NCBI GenBank assembly: GCA_016714605.1
Contig: JADKDL010000006.1
Span: 124,001 to 188,000 of the forward strand
Source of the DNA: Bacteroidales bacterium
Lineage (GTDB): Bacteria > Bacteroidota > Bacteroidia > Bacteroidales > UBA1715
Length of the DNA: 64,000 bases
Reading direction: 5' to 3'
Shown: positions 37,063-47,787 of the stretch, one piece after another
Numbering within the stretch: the stretch's first letter is position 1
Layout: each line of letters opens with the position of its first letter
Notes under the pieces: generated by a model
Told to the model about the DNA's origin: nothing
What the model saw: only the letters and a program-made list of their open reading frames with translations
Database searches by the model: none
Position numbers and translations under genes: made by a program

Positions 37063-40000
37063 ATGAATATAGAACAAATAGTAAAAGAACGAATACTCGT
37101 GCTTGATGGAGCAATGGGTACTATGATACAAAAATACAAGCTATCTGAAGAAGATTACAGAGGCACCCGATTTAAAGATTATCCTACATCAATTAAAGGC
37201 AATAACGACCTGCTTTCAATAACCAAGCCCCAAGTAATAAAAGAAATACATTGCAAATACCTTGAAGCTGGAGCCGATATAATTGAAACAAACACCTTCA
37301 ATGCAAACTCGGTATCAATGGCAGATTACAATATGCAGTCATTGGTAAAAGAAATGAATTTGTCGGCATGTAAAATAGCACGCGATGCAGCCGATGAATA
37401 TACTGCCAAAGATACTACGAAACCTCGTTTTGTTGCCGGTTCTATAGGTCCGATGAACAAAACAGCTTCTATGTCGCCCGATGTAAACGACCCCGGATAC
37501 AGAGCGGTAAATTTCGATGATTTGGTTCTCTCTTATACAGAGCAGATAAACGCTCTTATTGATGGAAAAGTAGATGTTTTGTTGGTAGAAACAATATTTG
37601 ATACACTCAATGCCAAAGCAGCACTATTTGCAATAAAACAAGTTTTTGACCAGAGAAATGTTGAGCTGCCAATAATGGTTTCGGGCACAATAACTGATGC
37701 CAGCGGACGAACACTTTCCGGTCAAACACTCGAATCGTTTCTAATTTCAGTTTCTCACATCAAGCTTTTTAGTATTGGCCTAAACTGTTCTTTGGGTGCA
37801 AAAGAGTTATACCCATATCTGAAAGAATTGGCTGAGAAAAGTCCGTTTTATGTAAGTGCACACCCAAATGCAGGTTTGCCTAACCAATTTGGTGAATATG
37901 ACCAAACTCCCGAATTAATGGGTGAACAGATTAATGAATTCTTATCGAACAAATTCCTCAACATAATAGGAGGGTGCTGTGGTACAAATAATTTCCATAT
38001 AGCACAGATAGCTACATTGGTTAAAAATCACCAACCACGCGTCATCCCTCAGCTAGAGCCTACAACAATGCTATGCGGACTAGAGCCGCTTAAAATTGTT
38101 CCTGAAATAAATTTTGTGAATATTGGCGAAAGGGTTAACGTTGCCAAATCGAAGAAATTTGCTCGTCTTATTAGAGAAAAAAAGTACGACGAAGCACTTT
38201 CTATAGTTAGAAATCAGGTAGATGGCGGAGCTCAAATTTTAGATGTCAATATGGACGATGGAATGCTTGATGCCAAGCTTGAAATGGTTACTTTCCTGAA
38301 TCTAATGGTTTCTGAGCCTGATATTGCTCGTCTTCCAGTTATGATTGACTCCTCGAAATGGGAGGTGATAGAAGCCGGTCTTAAATGTTTGCAAGGTAAA
38401 TCTGTTGTAAATTCACTTAGCTTGAAAGAGGGCGAACAGAAATTCCTAGAACAAGCAAGTAAAGTTAAAGATTATGGAGCAGCCTTGGTTGTAATGGCTT
38501 TTGACGAGAATGGTCAGGCCGATTCATACCAAAGAAGAATAGAGGTTTGCAGTAGAGCATACAATCTACTCAGAGATAAACTTGACTTTCCGGCACAAGA
38601 TATTATTTTCGACCCCAATGTTCTTACCGTAGCAACCGGTATTGATGAGCATAACAATTACGCTCTCGATTTCTTTAAAACCGTGAGATGGATTAAAGAA
38701 AATCTGCCTCATGCAAAAGTTAGCGGAGGTATTAGTAACGTATCGTTCTCGTTGAGAGGCAATGACATAGTGAGAGAAGCAATGCACTCAGTATTCCTGT
38801 TTTATGCTATAAAAGAGGGGCTCGATATGGGTATTGTAAACCCAGGAATGTTACAAGTTTACGACGATATAGAACCCGAACTGAAGTCTAAAGTTGAAGC
38901 CGTAATTTTAAACAAACATGCTCAGGCTACCGAAGAACTTATAAACTTCGCAGAAAATATTAAAGACAAAGCTTCGGGCGCAGTAGAAATTACTCAGGCA
39001 TGGCGAACACTTTCTGTTGAAGAGCGTTTGAAACATTCGTTAATAAAAGGAATTACCGATTATCTCGAGGTTGACTTAACCGAAGCGCGATTGACCTACA
39101 AACCTACGCTACAGGTTATTGAAGGTCCGCTTATGGCTGGAATGAACGTAGTGGGCGACCTGTTTGGTGAAGGTAAAATGTTTCTGCCTCAGGTTGTAAA
39201 AACTGCCAGAGTTATGAAAAAGGCAGTTGCTATTCTACTTCCATTTATTGAAGAAGAAAAAGCACAAGGCGAAAATACAAGTGCCGGAAAAATATTATTG
39301 GCAACCGTAAAAGGCGATGTTCATGATATTGGTAAAAATATAGTTGGCGTTGTATTGGCTTGCAATAACTATGAAATTATAGATATTGGAGTAATGGTAC
39401 CAGCCGAAAAAATTATTGAGACCGCTATAAAAGAAAAGGTCGATATCATTGGTCTGAGCGGACTTATTACTCCTTCTCTCGACGAAATGGTTGGTATTGC
39501 AAAAGATATGCAACGTTTAAATATGTCTATACCGCTTTTAATTGGTGGAGCAACTACCTCCAAAATTCATACTGCGGTAAAGATTGACACTCAATACAAT
39601 AATGCTGTTGTTTATGTGCCAGATGCTTCTAAAAGTGTAGGTGTAGCAAACGGACTTTTATCGAAAGAAAGAAAATCGGCATACAAACAATCGATCAAAG
39701 ATGAGTATGAGAATTTAAGAAATACTTATGCCAATAGACAAGTTAAACCACTTCTTTCTATTGAAAAAGCAAGAGAAAACAAACTTAAACTTGATTGGAA
39801 CAGTTATTCGGCTACAAAACCTTCTTTCCTAGGAACTAAGGTAATAACCGAAATCAGTTTACAGGAAATAGCAGAATATATAGATTGGACCTACTTTTTC
39901 AGTGCTTGGGATATGAAAGGAGTCTATCCGGCAATACTTGATGATGAGGTTAAGGGCGAAGAGGCTAAGAAATTATTAACAGACGGAAAAGCTTTGCTAC

Positions 40001-40722
40001 AAAAAATTTGCACCGAAAAACTACTTACTGCAAAGGCTGTAGTAGCTTTCTATCCAGCTCATACCGTTACCGACGATATTGAATTGTTTGCCGATGAGCA
40101 GAAGCAAAACAAACGAGCAACATTGTTTAATCTCAGACAACAAGCAGAGAAAAAAGACGAACCAAATATCTGTTTGTCCGATTTTATTGCGCCAAAAGAA
40201 AGTAATTGTCAAGATTATATAGGAATGTTTGCTTGTACTACCGGCATTGGTTTAGATGCACTTGTAGCACAGTACGAAAAAGATAATGATGTGTATAACA
40301 GCATTATGCTTAAAGTTTTAGCCGATCGATTAGCAGAAGCATTTGCAGAGCTACTGCACAAAAAAGTAAGAAAAGAATATTGGGGATATCAGAAAAGTGA
40401 AACATTGAGTGTTTCTGAACTGATAAAAGAGAAATACACTGGAATAAGACCGGCTTATGGATACCCAGCTTGTCCGGAACATTCACAGAAAGAGACCATT
40501 TTCTCACTTATGGATGTGACTAAAAATACCGAAATCATTCTTACTGAAAGTTATGCAATGTATCCTACCGCTGCGGTAAGTGGCTTGTTCATAGCCCACC
40601 CCGAAGCAAAATATTTTGGTGTAGGTAAAATAGATGCAGAACAGGTGAAAGATTATGCAATTCGTTCGGGTATGAAAATTGAAAAATTAGAGTCTATAAT
40701 TAGACCAATTATTGGATATTAG
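37063..40722 (+). CDS. metH: Cobalamin-dependent methionine synthase
   Basis: 1,219 residues, full length. It transfers a methyl group from methyl-tetrahydrofolate to homocysteine through cobalamin. Order: homocysteine-binding domain with zinc ligands Cys242 (GLNCSLGA) and Cys305-Cys306 (GGCCGTN); pterin-binding domain (from about 345; NIGERVNVAKSKKFARL); cap and cobalamin-binding domains with DVHDIGKNIV giving the lower-ligand His754; and the reactivation domain (about 900-1219) with RPAYGYPACPEH for AdoMet. The enzyme therefore uses B12. No cobalamin riboswitch is visible in the 89 bp upstream. Confidence 0.98.
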   Translation: MNIEQIVKERILVLDGAMGTMIQKYKLSEEDYRGTRFKDYPTSIKGNNDLLSITKPQVIKEIHCKYLEAGADIIETNTFNANSVSMADYNMQSLVKEMNLSACKIARDAADEYTAKDTTKPRFVAGSIGPMNKTASMSPDVNDPGYRAVNFDDLVLSYTEQINALIDGKVDVLLVETIFDTLNAKAALFAIKQVFDQRNVELPIMVSGTITDASGRTLSGQTLESFLISVSHIKLFSIGLNCSLGAKELYPYLKELAEKSPFYVSAHPNAGLPNQFGEYDQTPELMGEQINEFLSNKFLNIIGGCCGTNNFHIAQIATLVKNHQPRVIPQLEPTTMLCGLEPLKIVPEINFVNIGERVNVAKSKKFARLIREKKYDEALSIVRNQVDGGAQILDVNMDDGMLDAKLEMVTFLNLMVSEPDIARLPVMIDSSKWEVIEAGLKCLQGKSVVNSLSLKEGEQKFLEQASKVKDYGAALVVMAFDENGQADSYQRRIEVCSRAYNLLRDKLDFPAQDIIFDPNVLTVATGIDEHNNYALDFFKTVRWIKENLPHAKVSGGISNVSFSLRGNDIVREAMHSVFLFYAIKEGLDMGIVNPGMLQVYDDIEPELKSKVEAVILNKHAQATEELINFAENIKDKASGAVEITQAWRTLSVEERLKHSLIKGITDYLEVDLTEARLTYKPTLQVIEGPLMAGMNVVGDLFGEGKMFLPQVVKTARVMKKAVAILLPFIEEEKAQGENTSAGKILLATVKGDVHDIGKNIVGVVLACNNYEIIDIGVMVPAEKIIETAIKEKVDIIGLSGLITPSLDEMVGIAKDMQRLNMSIPLLIGGATTSKIHTAVKIDTQYNNAVVYVPDASKSVGVANGLLSKERKSAYKQSIKDEYENLRNTYANRQVKPLLSIEKARENKLKLDWNSYSATKPSFLGTKVITEISLQEIAEYIDWTYFFSAWDMKGVYPAILDDEVKGEEAKKLLTDGKALLQKICTEKLLTAKAVVAFYPAHTVTDDIELFADEQKQNKRATLFNLRQQAEKKDEPNICLSDFIAPKESNCQDYIGMFACTTGIGLDALVAQYEKDNDVYNSIMLKVLADRLAEAFAELLHKKVRKEYWGYQKSETLSVSELIKEKYTGIRPAYGYPACPEHSQKETIFSLMDVTKNTEIILTESYAMYPTAAVSGLFIAHPEAKYFGVGKIDAEQVKDYAIRSGMKIEKLESIIRPIIGY

Positions 40723-40751
40723 TGTGAATAAAGAATGTCTTATCTTAAAAT

Positions 40752-40786
40752 AGGGTTACAATCAATAAAATAGAGTAACCCTGTTT
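40752..40786 (+). terminator. Probable terminator of the folate/metH cluster
   Basis: Stem AGGGTTAC (40752-40759)/GTAACCCT (40775-40782) then GTTTAAAA, 29 bp after the metH stop. The T run is short, so confidence is moderate. Confidence 0.6.
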
Positions 40787-40841
40787 AAAAATAAGCTTCT
40801 TTAGCGAAATTGAAATTTTTAATTGATTTATAAAAGGTTAC

Positions 40842-41919
40842 GTGTATAATTTAAGCAATCTCACTTTAGGTAAATTATTATTAGGTTTACTATTGATTGC
40901 TTGGGAAATATTTTTACATACTATTTCTATCATCACACCATTTTTTAGAGGTAAATCAAAAACAATAAATGGCTTTAAATTTTGGCGAAAAGGAAAGCTT
41001 CAATATAACGAAATTATAAGTGGATTGCAAGATAATCAGTTTTTTGTAGATATTAACTATGGATATACTTCGCTGATTTTAAGCAATAACAGATTAAAAA
41101 TAAAACCTTACCCCAAACATGGTGTTTCTTTGAGTAATGAAATTATAAAAAACGATAAACTTTTTTATGTTCTTTATAATAATCATTTGCAAGTTATAGA
41201 TAAAGATTTAAACGAATCAGGTTGTTTTTATTCAAAGGAGATTGTTGAAGGAATCTTTCTAGTAGACAACGAATTATATATAATAACTGCTTCACTGCTA
41301 TTTGGCTATTTTAATATTTATGTTACAGATGTAAGTCCAAAAAATGTATTGAACGAATTAGAAAAAAAAACTAATTAAAGAGCTTCCATTTCAAAGTATA
41401 ACTGTAATTAAAGGCGGTTTTGTATCTAAAAACATTGTTTATAACCACATTGGTGATGCTTTGATTGATTTAAATTTCATAGCAGATTCATTCAAATTTG
41501 ATTCGTTCCGGAATATTGAAATCACCTCTGTCAATTCAAAATTTGTACTTTTAGTATTTTATAATGCAGAAAAGAATTGGTCGATAAAAACAATAACTTT
41601 GACCGATACTCAACTACAGCAAGTACATGATTTGCCAATAGATGATAGCTGGACAATAAATTCTATAACTCTAAAAATAGCTCCAAACGATAAGTATTTT
41701 GTTTACGAAGCTGAGAAAGAAGATGGGAATCATGAAATTTGGCTTGGAGAAATTTATGAAGAAAATGGATATTTCAAAACAAAGGTAAGAAGCTTAGCTG
41801 TTTTTGAATATATAAATGACATTGAATTCTCTAGAGATGGAAATATTCTAGCATTAAAAGTAAATTACAAAAATAGAGATTGGTTTGCATTCAAAGATAT
41901 TAGTAGTTTGCATGATTAA
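40842..41919 (+). CDS. Membrane-anchored protein of unknown function (frameshifted)
   Basis: Two abutting frames make one protein: removing one A from the A9 run at 41362-41370 joins NVLNELEKK to LIKELPFQSITVIKGG, giving about 358 residues. The start is a GTG at 40842, since no ATG is available. A membrane segment at about 12-35 (LLLGLLLIAWEIFLHTISII) is followed by a soluble beta-rich domain with aromatic strands, vaguely propeller-like. I recognise no family. The shift is +1 in a homopolymer and probably a sequence error. Confidence 0.65.
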
Positions 41920-42171
41920 ACTTAATTAGGCAGAAGGTAGAAAACTTTGGCAAAACAAGAAAGATGACGGTTTTACTCATCATAACACTCCGACCCATAA
42001 CATTCAATCCAAAAATAATTTAATGATTTTTTAACACGAATTAACTTCCAAATAATTTCTGTTGTATTTGAATTTTATTTATTTTTACGCAATCAAGTTA
42101 TAATCTGAGCAATTAATATTATTTGATTTGTTTTAACTTCTATTTCTACTAATTTTTAAAATATACAACTC

Positions 42172-42546
42172 ATGAAACTAAAATTATATTTTTTGCTAGG
42201 TCTTATAATTTCAATTTCGGCTTGTAAAGATACTATCGATGCTGAAGATTATGAGTTGAAAATAGACAAGAAAATTGCAGAAATTGATGCAATAATTGGC
42301 GAAGCAGAATCTGATAATGTTGAGTATTGTAGAATATACTACATTACCGGTGGTGGTGGCTGTGGGCCTTATTTTGTCTATAATAGTAATACAGTTGATT
42401 CAGCACTAATTCATAGAAAATTTGATGAGTTAAACAAGCTAAAGGAAGACTATTTCAATTCTGGAACCCATCCAACTTGCGATATGGCTTATCCAGATTC
42501 TTTGATAATTGAAAATGGACGATGTAAACCATGTTTTCGCTACTGA
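42172..42546 (+). CDS. Small lipoprotein of unknown function
   Basis: 124 residues with a lipoprotein signal ending ISISAC (Cys18), then an acidic helical linker and a small domain with GGGGCGPY and three further paired cysteines (CDMAY, CKPC). It should be anchored in the outer membrane or periplasm. The Cys-rich C-terminal region suggests a disulphide-stabilised fold. No family recognised; it stands alone. Confidence 0.7.
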   Translation: MKLKLYFLLGLIISISACKDTIDAEDYELKIDKKIAEIDAIIGEAESDNVEYCRIYYITGGGGCGPYFVYNSNTVDSALIHRKFDELNKLKEDYFNSGTHPTCDMAYPDSLIIENGRCKPCFRY

Positions 42547-42642
42547 CAAATGGGTTTTTAATTACTTTGTTTTGTACTTTGAACTTTGACAAAGTTGGAA
42601 ATATGCAGTGCTATTTTTTTTTTTATTGGATGGTAGTCCTGA

Positions 42643-42774
42643 AATCTTCTTAGTAAAAAATTATTTAACCAATAATTGAGGCGCTATCCCTGTAATCTTC
42701 TTATATTGTTTTAGTTAATAAGATATCAGAGCTCCGCTCCTCATTAACTATCTAATAATTTTTCTACTAAGATT
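42643..42774. repeat. Inverted-repeat cluster in an intergenic region
   Basis: Arms AATCTTCTTAGTAAAAAATT (from 42643) and its near-complement at 42754-42774 enclose a hairpin TAGTTAAT (42712-42719)/ATTAACTA (42743-42750), with GAGCTCCGCTC and GAGCTATGCTC hairpins next to them. The rest of 42547-42890 holds no gene. Confidence 0.6.
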
Positions 42775-42890
42775 ATAGAGCTATGCTCCTGAGAAGATAG
42801 AATAAATCTAAATGAATAAACTCTTTGTTGAATCGGAAGAATACTTTGCCATAGTATTCATCTGTTGAGTTAATAGTAATTTATCCCTCC

Positions 42891-44660
42891 TTATTTTCCT
42901 ATATTAAATAAAACACTAAAAGAAAAACCGGAATCTATAATATGTGGTGTGGTTATGGGAATAGAATAGCCAAAACTGAAAACTAAGTTTATAAATGAAA
43001 TACCAATTTCGGGTCTTACTATGAGTGAATACCTATCATCATCAATTGCTAGTAGCGCATTGGCTCGCCAGCCAAAAAGTATTCCCGAATAATCGATACC
43101 AATTTTGGGTGCCCAAATAAGGTTATCTTTCTCGAAATGTAATTCTGAACCCAAATATGGTCCAAAATAATGTTCTTCAAAGTTTAAAAAACCTCTACCA
43201 TTTACATAATCTTGCAATCCAATACAGAGCTCTACACCAAATCGTTTATCGGTATACATCAATGCAGGTTTTAGTACAAGCGTATTGAATTTGTATACAT
43301 ATTTGAATCTATAAGCAAAGCTATTTTCATATTTTTCGCGTTCTGCATCTTTCAATTTTTGATCAATTATATCTTGTTCAAGCTTTTTTTGTTTATTTAT
43401 AGCAACTTCATTTAGTTTTTCATTTCGCAATTGTTTTATTATTGTAGAATCAATATTGTAGGCATACAATAAACTATCGGCAGAGGTTATATTATTATCT
43501 ATAAAGTATTTGAGCAGGGCAGAGGTATCTTTTAGTGCCACTCTATCCGATGCCATTTTTAAAACGATATAGCTATCATCTCTCTGTCTATTTCCTAATA
43601 ATAAAGCATTTTCGAAGGCATTGCAAGTATGTAGATTTGCTCCATTGTTTACTATTTTTTTTGCATAATAGGGATTTTTCAAATATAAAGCGTAACTCAA
43701 CGGACTTACACAATGTAATTTTCCTTGATATATGGTGTTTATATCAACACCATTCTTTACTAAGACATCAAAATGTTCGCTCGTACTATAATTATCTATA
43801 GGGTAAAACAGCAAATAATTATCTTTTGGTTTTAATCCACGGTCAAATAGAAATGTTAAAATTTCTATATTACTGACAAAACTTAATTTCACCGTAAAGT
43901 CAATTAATGAACCATTGTCGGTAACTTGCTCTGCATAAGAGAAGTTTGCACCTGAATCAATTAATTTTTTCAAAAGTCTTATGTCAGCAAGCCTAATTGC
44001 ATAATGAAGCGGAGTGGTATATTTATTTGATGATGAAACATTTGGATTTGCTCCATTTTCAAGCAAAATAGATACTATTCTTAATGCTACTAGTTTTCTA
44101 TCTTGTTCATAATCTAAAGAAAATACTTTGTTGAGTGCGTATTGTAAAGGATAGTGCGATATTGATTTTCTGTATTGGTAAGAGGTATTCAAATCGGCAC
44201 CCTGTTTTATGAGTAATTTTAGTATTGCGGTATCGCCTTGCTCTATTGCCATGTTTACCGGGGTAATTGCAAATTTTTGCTTTGGCAATTGCATGTCTAT
44301 TGCCTCATAAATAGAAGCGCTTCCGTTAATTGTAGATATTCCAACTTCATTTTCTGAAATATTTATACCTTTTAAGCTTACATTACCATTATCTGCATAG
44401 AGTTGAAAACCTGAAATCTTTGAAATTCTACTATCATCGGTTGTAACTGAGTAATTATCTTTATCAAAATAGTTTAGCCGATTTATAATTTTTGTCTTTT
44501 TACATGAATTAACATAAGCACCTGTAGACAATAGTTTTTCTACCTTTTCATAATTGCCTTTTTCTACAGCTGAAATCAGTTTCCCATTGTTTTTTTGTGC
44601 ATTTGCTAACAGTGCAAATGCTAATAATAATATAAAAAGCCAATTGCTAAAGTTGCTCAT
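42891..44660 (-). CDS. Exported ankyrin-repeat protein with C-terminal barrel-like domain
   Basis: 589 residues. A signal peptide (LLLAFALLANAQ) is followed by ankyrin repeats from about residue 25 to 370 (KLISAVEKGNYEKVEKLLSTGA, NMAIEQGDTAILKLLIKQGADLN, TPLHYAIRLADIRLLKKLIDSGANF), a coiled linker (about 400-440), and a C-terminal region (about 445-589) of alternating aromatic strands ending VLFNIGK, resembling a small outer-membrane barrel. A repeat insertion of about 60 residues interrupts the first ankyrin. Role unknown; the ankyrin part would face the periplasm. Confidence 0.8.
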   Translation of the reverse strand: MSNFSNWLFILLLAFALLANAQKNNGKLISAVEKGNYEKVEKLLSTGAYVNSCKKTKIINRLNYFDKDNYSVTTDDSRISKISGFQLYADNGNVSLKGINISENEVGISTINGSASIYEAIDMQLPKQKFAITPVNMAIEQGDTAILKLLIKQGADLNTSYQYRKSISHYPLQYALNKVFSLDYEQDRKLVALRIVSILLENGANPNVSSSNKYTTPLHYAIRLADIRLLKKLIDSGANFSYAEQVTDNGSLIDFTVKLSFVSNIEILTFLFDRGLKPKDNYLLFYPIDNYSTSEHFDVLVKNGVDINTIYQGKLHCVSPLSYALYLKNPYYAKKIVNNGANLHTCNAFENALLLGNRQRDDSYIVLKMASDRVALKDTSALLKYFIDNNITSADSLLYAYNIDSTIIKQLRNEKLNEVAINKQKKLEQDIIDQKLKDAEREKYENSFAYRFKYVYKFNTLVLKPALMYTDKRFGVELCIGLQDYVNGRGFLNFEEHYFGPYLGSELHFEKDNLIWAPKIGIDYSGILFGWRANALLAIDDDRYSLIVRPEIGISFINLVFSFGYSIPITTPHIIDSGFSFSVLFNIGK

Positions 44661-44698
44661 CCTAAACTAATTCTAAAGTATATTTTTTATTGGTACAA

Positions 44699-45313
44699 TT
44701 ATTTGCTTGCAGTGATAAGAAATACTGGATAAGGCTTAGTTTCTAGGGTTTCTGTCTTTTTATTGATTACAAAACACTGTTGATATTCAATATTTTTGAA
44801 CCCTGCATTAGCAATCTTGATACGTAATTGTTCCGGATCAAAACCCAAATGCCCATCGAATCCTTCACCATGAAATGAACCATCTTCCGGATATAAATCT
44901 GCAATTGCCAAATAGCCGTTTTTATTTATGAGTAAGTAAAATTGCGAAAGTATTGCGTCAATATCTGGAACATGGTGTAAAACCATCTGGTTGAATACAA
45001 TATCGAAGGTGTTTTGGGTATATTTCTCTGTTTCCAGATTCCAAAATAAGGGGAAAATATTTGTAGCCTGGGAAGCTTCAACTTTCTGTTCTATTACTTT
45101 TATCATTTCACGAGAACTATCCATCAGATATAATTCCTTAAAACAATCTTTGAGCATAAAACTAAGTATCCCTGTTCCGGCTCCATATTCAAGAGCTGTA
45201 AAATCATGTTGTATATTCAGCTTTTGCTTTATTACTGCTGCAATTGCCTCAGAACGTTGCCAGTGAATAGGATTTGAATCCCACTGTTGTGCTTTACTAT
45301 CGAATGAATTCAT
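44699..45313 (-). CDS. Class I SAM-dependent methyltransferase
   Basis: 204 residues. Motif I is ALEYGAGTGILSFML, motif post-I is YLMDSSREMIK, and the IV-like motif is FDIVFNQMVLHHVPDI, typical of UbiE/type 11 small-molecule methyltransferases. The substrate is not readable. It is transcribed towards the ankyrin gene, 38 bp away. Confidence 0.88.
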   Translation of the reverse strand: MNSFDSKAQQWDSNPIHWQRSEAIAAVIKQKLNIQHDFTALEYGAGTGILSFMLKDCFKELYLMDSSREMIKVIEQKVEASQATNIFPLFWNLETEKYTQNTFDIVFNQMVLHHVPDIDAILSQFYLLINKNGYLAIADLYPEDGSFHGEGFDGHLGFDPEQLRIKIANAGFKNIEYQQCFVINKKTETLETKPYPVFLITASK

Positions 45314-45604
45314 TTTAAATATTATTTTTTATGAGAATTATAAGTTACAATAGATTGATGAAAATATTTGTTAGTTAGTGGCTTGAATACTTAATACCTA
45401 TCAATATAAAAAATATAATTTCAAAGTGAAAGAATCTATAAATATGAATCAATGTCATTAATTTAACGACATTGCAATAAAAACCGTAGTTTCAGTTGCA
45501 AATTTATTATATATCATAGAACTTTCAGTATTAAAGTTCATTTCTGATGAAAAATTGAACGAAGGGGCTTATTTTTGTTTCGAAAATATATTAATCAAAC
45601 AGAT

Positions 45605-46228
45605 ATGGAAACTCACACACATAATCACGAAAAACAAACCATGTTGGTAGTAATCATTACTGCCCTCACAATGGTTGTAGAAATTATTTTCGGCTTATCT
45701 ACAAAATCAATGGCACTCCTTGCCGATGGCATACACATGGGTTCGCACGTGTTGGCTATAGGTCTTAGTTGGTTGGCGTATGTTATTGTTCGCAAAGTTT
45801 CTGCAAATGCTACTTTCAAGGGCAATTCAAACAAAATCTTGTCTTTGTCGGGTTACAGCAGCGGACTGATGCTTTTAATCTTTGCATTTGTAATTCTATA
45901 TGAAGCATTTCAGAGACTATTTAACCCCTCCGAAATTCAATACAAAGAAGCAATTTGGGTGGCTGTAATAGGTTTGGTAGTAAACCTAGCCTGTGCCTTT
46001 CTGCTTAAACACGAACACGAGCATTCAGACAACAACATAAAAGCGGCCTATCTGCACGTTATAGCCGATGCTCTAACCAGTGTAACCGCAATAATTGGAC
46101 TTACCGCAGCCATGATGTGGAACATAGCTTGGCTCGATGCTGCAGGTGCAATCCTTAGTTCTTTGGTAATCATAAAATGGTCGTTTGGATTGTTGAAAGA
46201 TTCGGGAAAGACATTGTTAGATATGTAA
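45605..46228 (+). CDS. Cation diffusion facilitator lacking the C-terminal domain
   Basis: 207 residues from ATG 45605, beginning with a His-rich METHTHNHEK. Six membrane segments carry metal-site motifs: LLADGIHMGSH in TM2 and HVIADALTSV in TM5. It ends directly after TM6 (SGKTLLDM) with no cytoplasmic C-terminal domain, a known CDF subtype; nothing in the next frames resembles the missing domain. DmeF-like metals (Co, Ni) or Zn are likely cargo. Confidence 0.88.
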   Translation: METHTHNHEKQTMLVVIITALTMVVEIIFGLSTKSMALLADGIHMGSHVLAIGLSWLAYVIVRKVSANATFKGNSNKILSLSGYSSGLMLLIFAFVILYEAFQRLFNPSEIQYKEAIWVAVIGLVVNLACAFLLKHEHEHSDNNIKAAYLHVIADALTSVTAIIGLTAAMMWNIAWLDAAGAILSSLVIIKWSFGLLKDSGKTLLDM

Positions 46229-46379
46229 AAAAAAACTTGGCACTCAGGATTTTTTCTTGTGTTGACAAACCTTGCCGAGATACAGTTGCTGAGCAGATTA
46301 TTGTAAAAATCTGAGTTAAAGCAGAGACTTGCAGATGAAATGGTTCAGAGTCCTATTTAAGGTGCTTGATATCTCTTCT

Positions 46380-47198
46380 TTATAGTAATTTTGAAATAAG
46401 TAAAATCAAATTATCTAATACTAAATTAGGTTCTTCAATAAAAATGTAATGACCGGAATTTGTTGTTGAGATATGGGTGAAATCTGAGATTCCTGTTTTT
46501 AATAATTCGTGAGCGTTATACCAACTTTGTCTATCAGACTCATTGTGCGAGGCATCAATTTTCATACTTGTTAATACGATTGTTGGTACATTTGGTAAAT
46601 GAGGAAGTGTTGCCATATATTGTGAATTTTCAATTAATTCTCTAGCTTCCATTGTAGCTCCAAAGTCAGCACCATAACTGTCTAAAAAAGTATTATAAAT
46701 GAGGTCTTCTTGCTCCTGAGTTGGATTATTATATGCCTCCTGTGAAGGGTCAATAAGTAATAATCCAGCTACTTTACTCGGATTTTTTATTGCATAATCT
46801 CTAATTATCATACCCGCAAGTGAATGTCCTACTAATATGATTTTTCTACCATTGTAAAACTTATTTATTACGCTATCAAGTTCTTCACTTAATTTTGCAA
46901 TACTTCTTGGGGCTGAACCTTTTTCAGATTTGCCGTAACCAGCCCTATCATAAAGTAAAATGTCTTGTTTGGCGCTAATTGTATATGGCAAGTTTTTTTG
47001 ATTCCAAATGGAATGGTCATCTCCCAAACCGGCTTCAAAAACAATTAGATATTCAGTGTCTTTTATAATTGAATAGCTTGTCAATTTATGAGTTGGCAAA
47101 CTGATAGTTGTGGTAGTGAAATTGTCAGGATTTACCTCTTTTTTGTCGCAAGAATGTATTGTAATAATACATAAAAGCAAAATTAATAATTTGTACAT
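46380..47198 (-). CDS. Alpha/beta hydrolase lipoprotein
   Basis: 272 residues. A lipoprotein signal ends ITIHSC (Cys17). The alpha/beta-hydrolase core shows AGLGDDHSIW, the nucleophile elbow GHSLAG (Ser126), the acid in LLIDPSQ (Asp150) and a C-terminal NSGHYI histidine (about 250). It is probably an envelope esterase or peptidase of the lipase-like family; substrate unknown. Confidence 0.88.
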   Translation of the reverse strand: MYKLLILLLCIITIHSCDKKEVNPDNFTTTTISLPTHKLTSYSIIKDTEYLIVFEAGLGDDHSIWNQKNLPYTISAKQDILLYDRAGYGKSEKGSAPRSIAKLSEELDSVINKFYNGRKIILVGHSLAGMIIRDYAIKNPSKVAGLLLIDPSQEAYNNPTQEQEDLIYNTFLDSYGADFGATMEARELIENSQYMATLPHLPNVPTIVLTSMKIDASHNESDRQSWYNAHELLKTGISDFTHISTTNSGHYIFIEEPNLVLDNLILLISKLL

Positions 47199-47478
47199 AT
47201 TTTATTATTGTTTAATAATTGACTACTTTTCAAGACGATGTTCGGCATATCCGTTTTTAATGTTAAAAGATTATTCTAATTTTATGAGCTTTCGAGCGAG
47301 TAGTTCCAAAATTGCCACCAAAAACTCTATATTATATTCCTTAATTCCTTATATTTTTGCTCGCAAAGCCAAATCGTACAAGGATGTTGTTGCTGAGCGT
47401 GCCTATGTTTAGTTAAACAAGATTCATTGCTTGATTTTGCAGATGGCTCAGAGGCTTGTTTAAATTGCGTAGTTTTTT

Positions 47479-47787
47479 TTAATCATCATTTTTTAGTCTA
47501 TTTTCAATATCCATATTTTGATGCAAAATCCTGATGATTTCAATAATATCGTCTTCTGTCTTTTTGAAAAAGATGAGGTGAGATTTAACTTTTGACATTC
47601 TATATCCGGCTCTTACATGATCCATTTTTTTGCATAATTCAAAGTTACCAACAATGAATTTAATTTCGTCAACGATGAGATTGTGATATCTATCAGCTTG
47701 TTCTCTAGACCATTTATTTAAGGTGTAAAGCCAGATTTTTTCAATATCGAAAATTGCTTTATCGCTTATCCGATATTTATAATTCAT
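47479..47787 (-). CDS. ParE/RelE-family toxin
   Basis: 102 residues of the ParE/RelE superfamily: YRISDKAIFDIEKIWLYTLNKWSREQADRYHNLI and AGYRMSKVKSHLIFFKK, the typical helical hairpin plus C-terminal beta strands. ParE-type members poison gyrase, RelE-type cleave mRNA; this reads more like ParE. It overlaps the antitoxin gene by 4 bp (ATGA). Confidence 0.88.
   Translation of the reverse strand: MNYKYRISDKAIFDIEKIWLYTLNKWSREQADRYHNLIVDEIKFIVGNFELCKKMDHVRAGYRMSKVKSHLIFFKKTEDDIIEIIRILHQNMDIENRLKNDD

Noticed and set aside
46229..46379. A missing C-terminal domain of the CDF transporter in another frame
   Set aside because: All three frames after the stop lack the domain and soon terminate.
47110..47412. 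A 100-codon plus-strand frame beside the hydrolase gene
   Set aside because: It overlaps the hydrolase signal region antisense and has no protein-like pattern.
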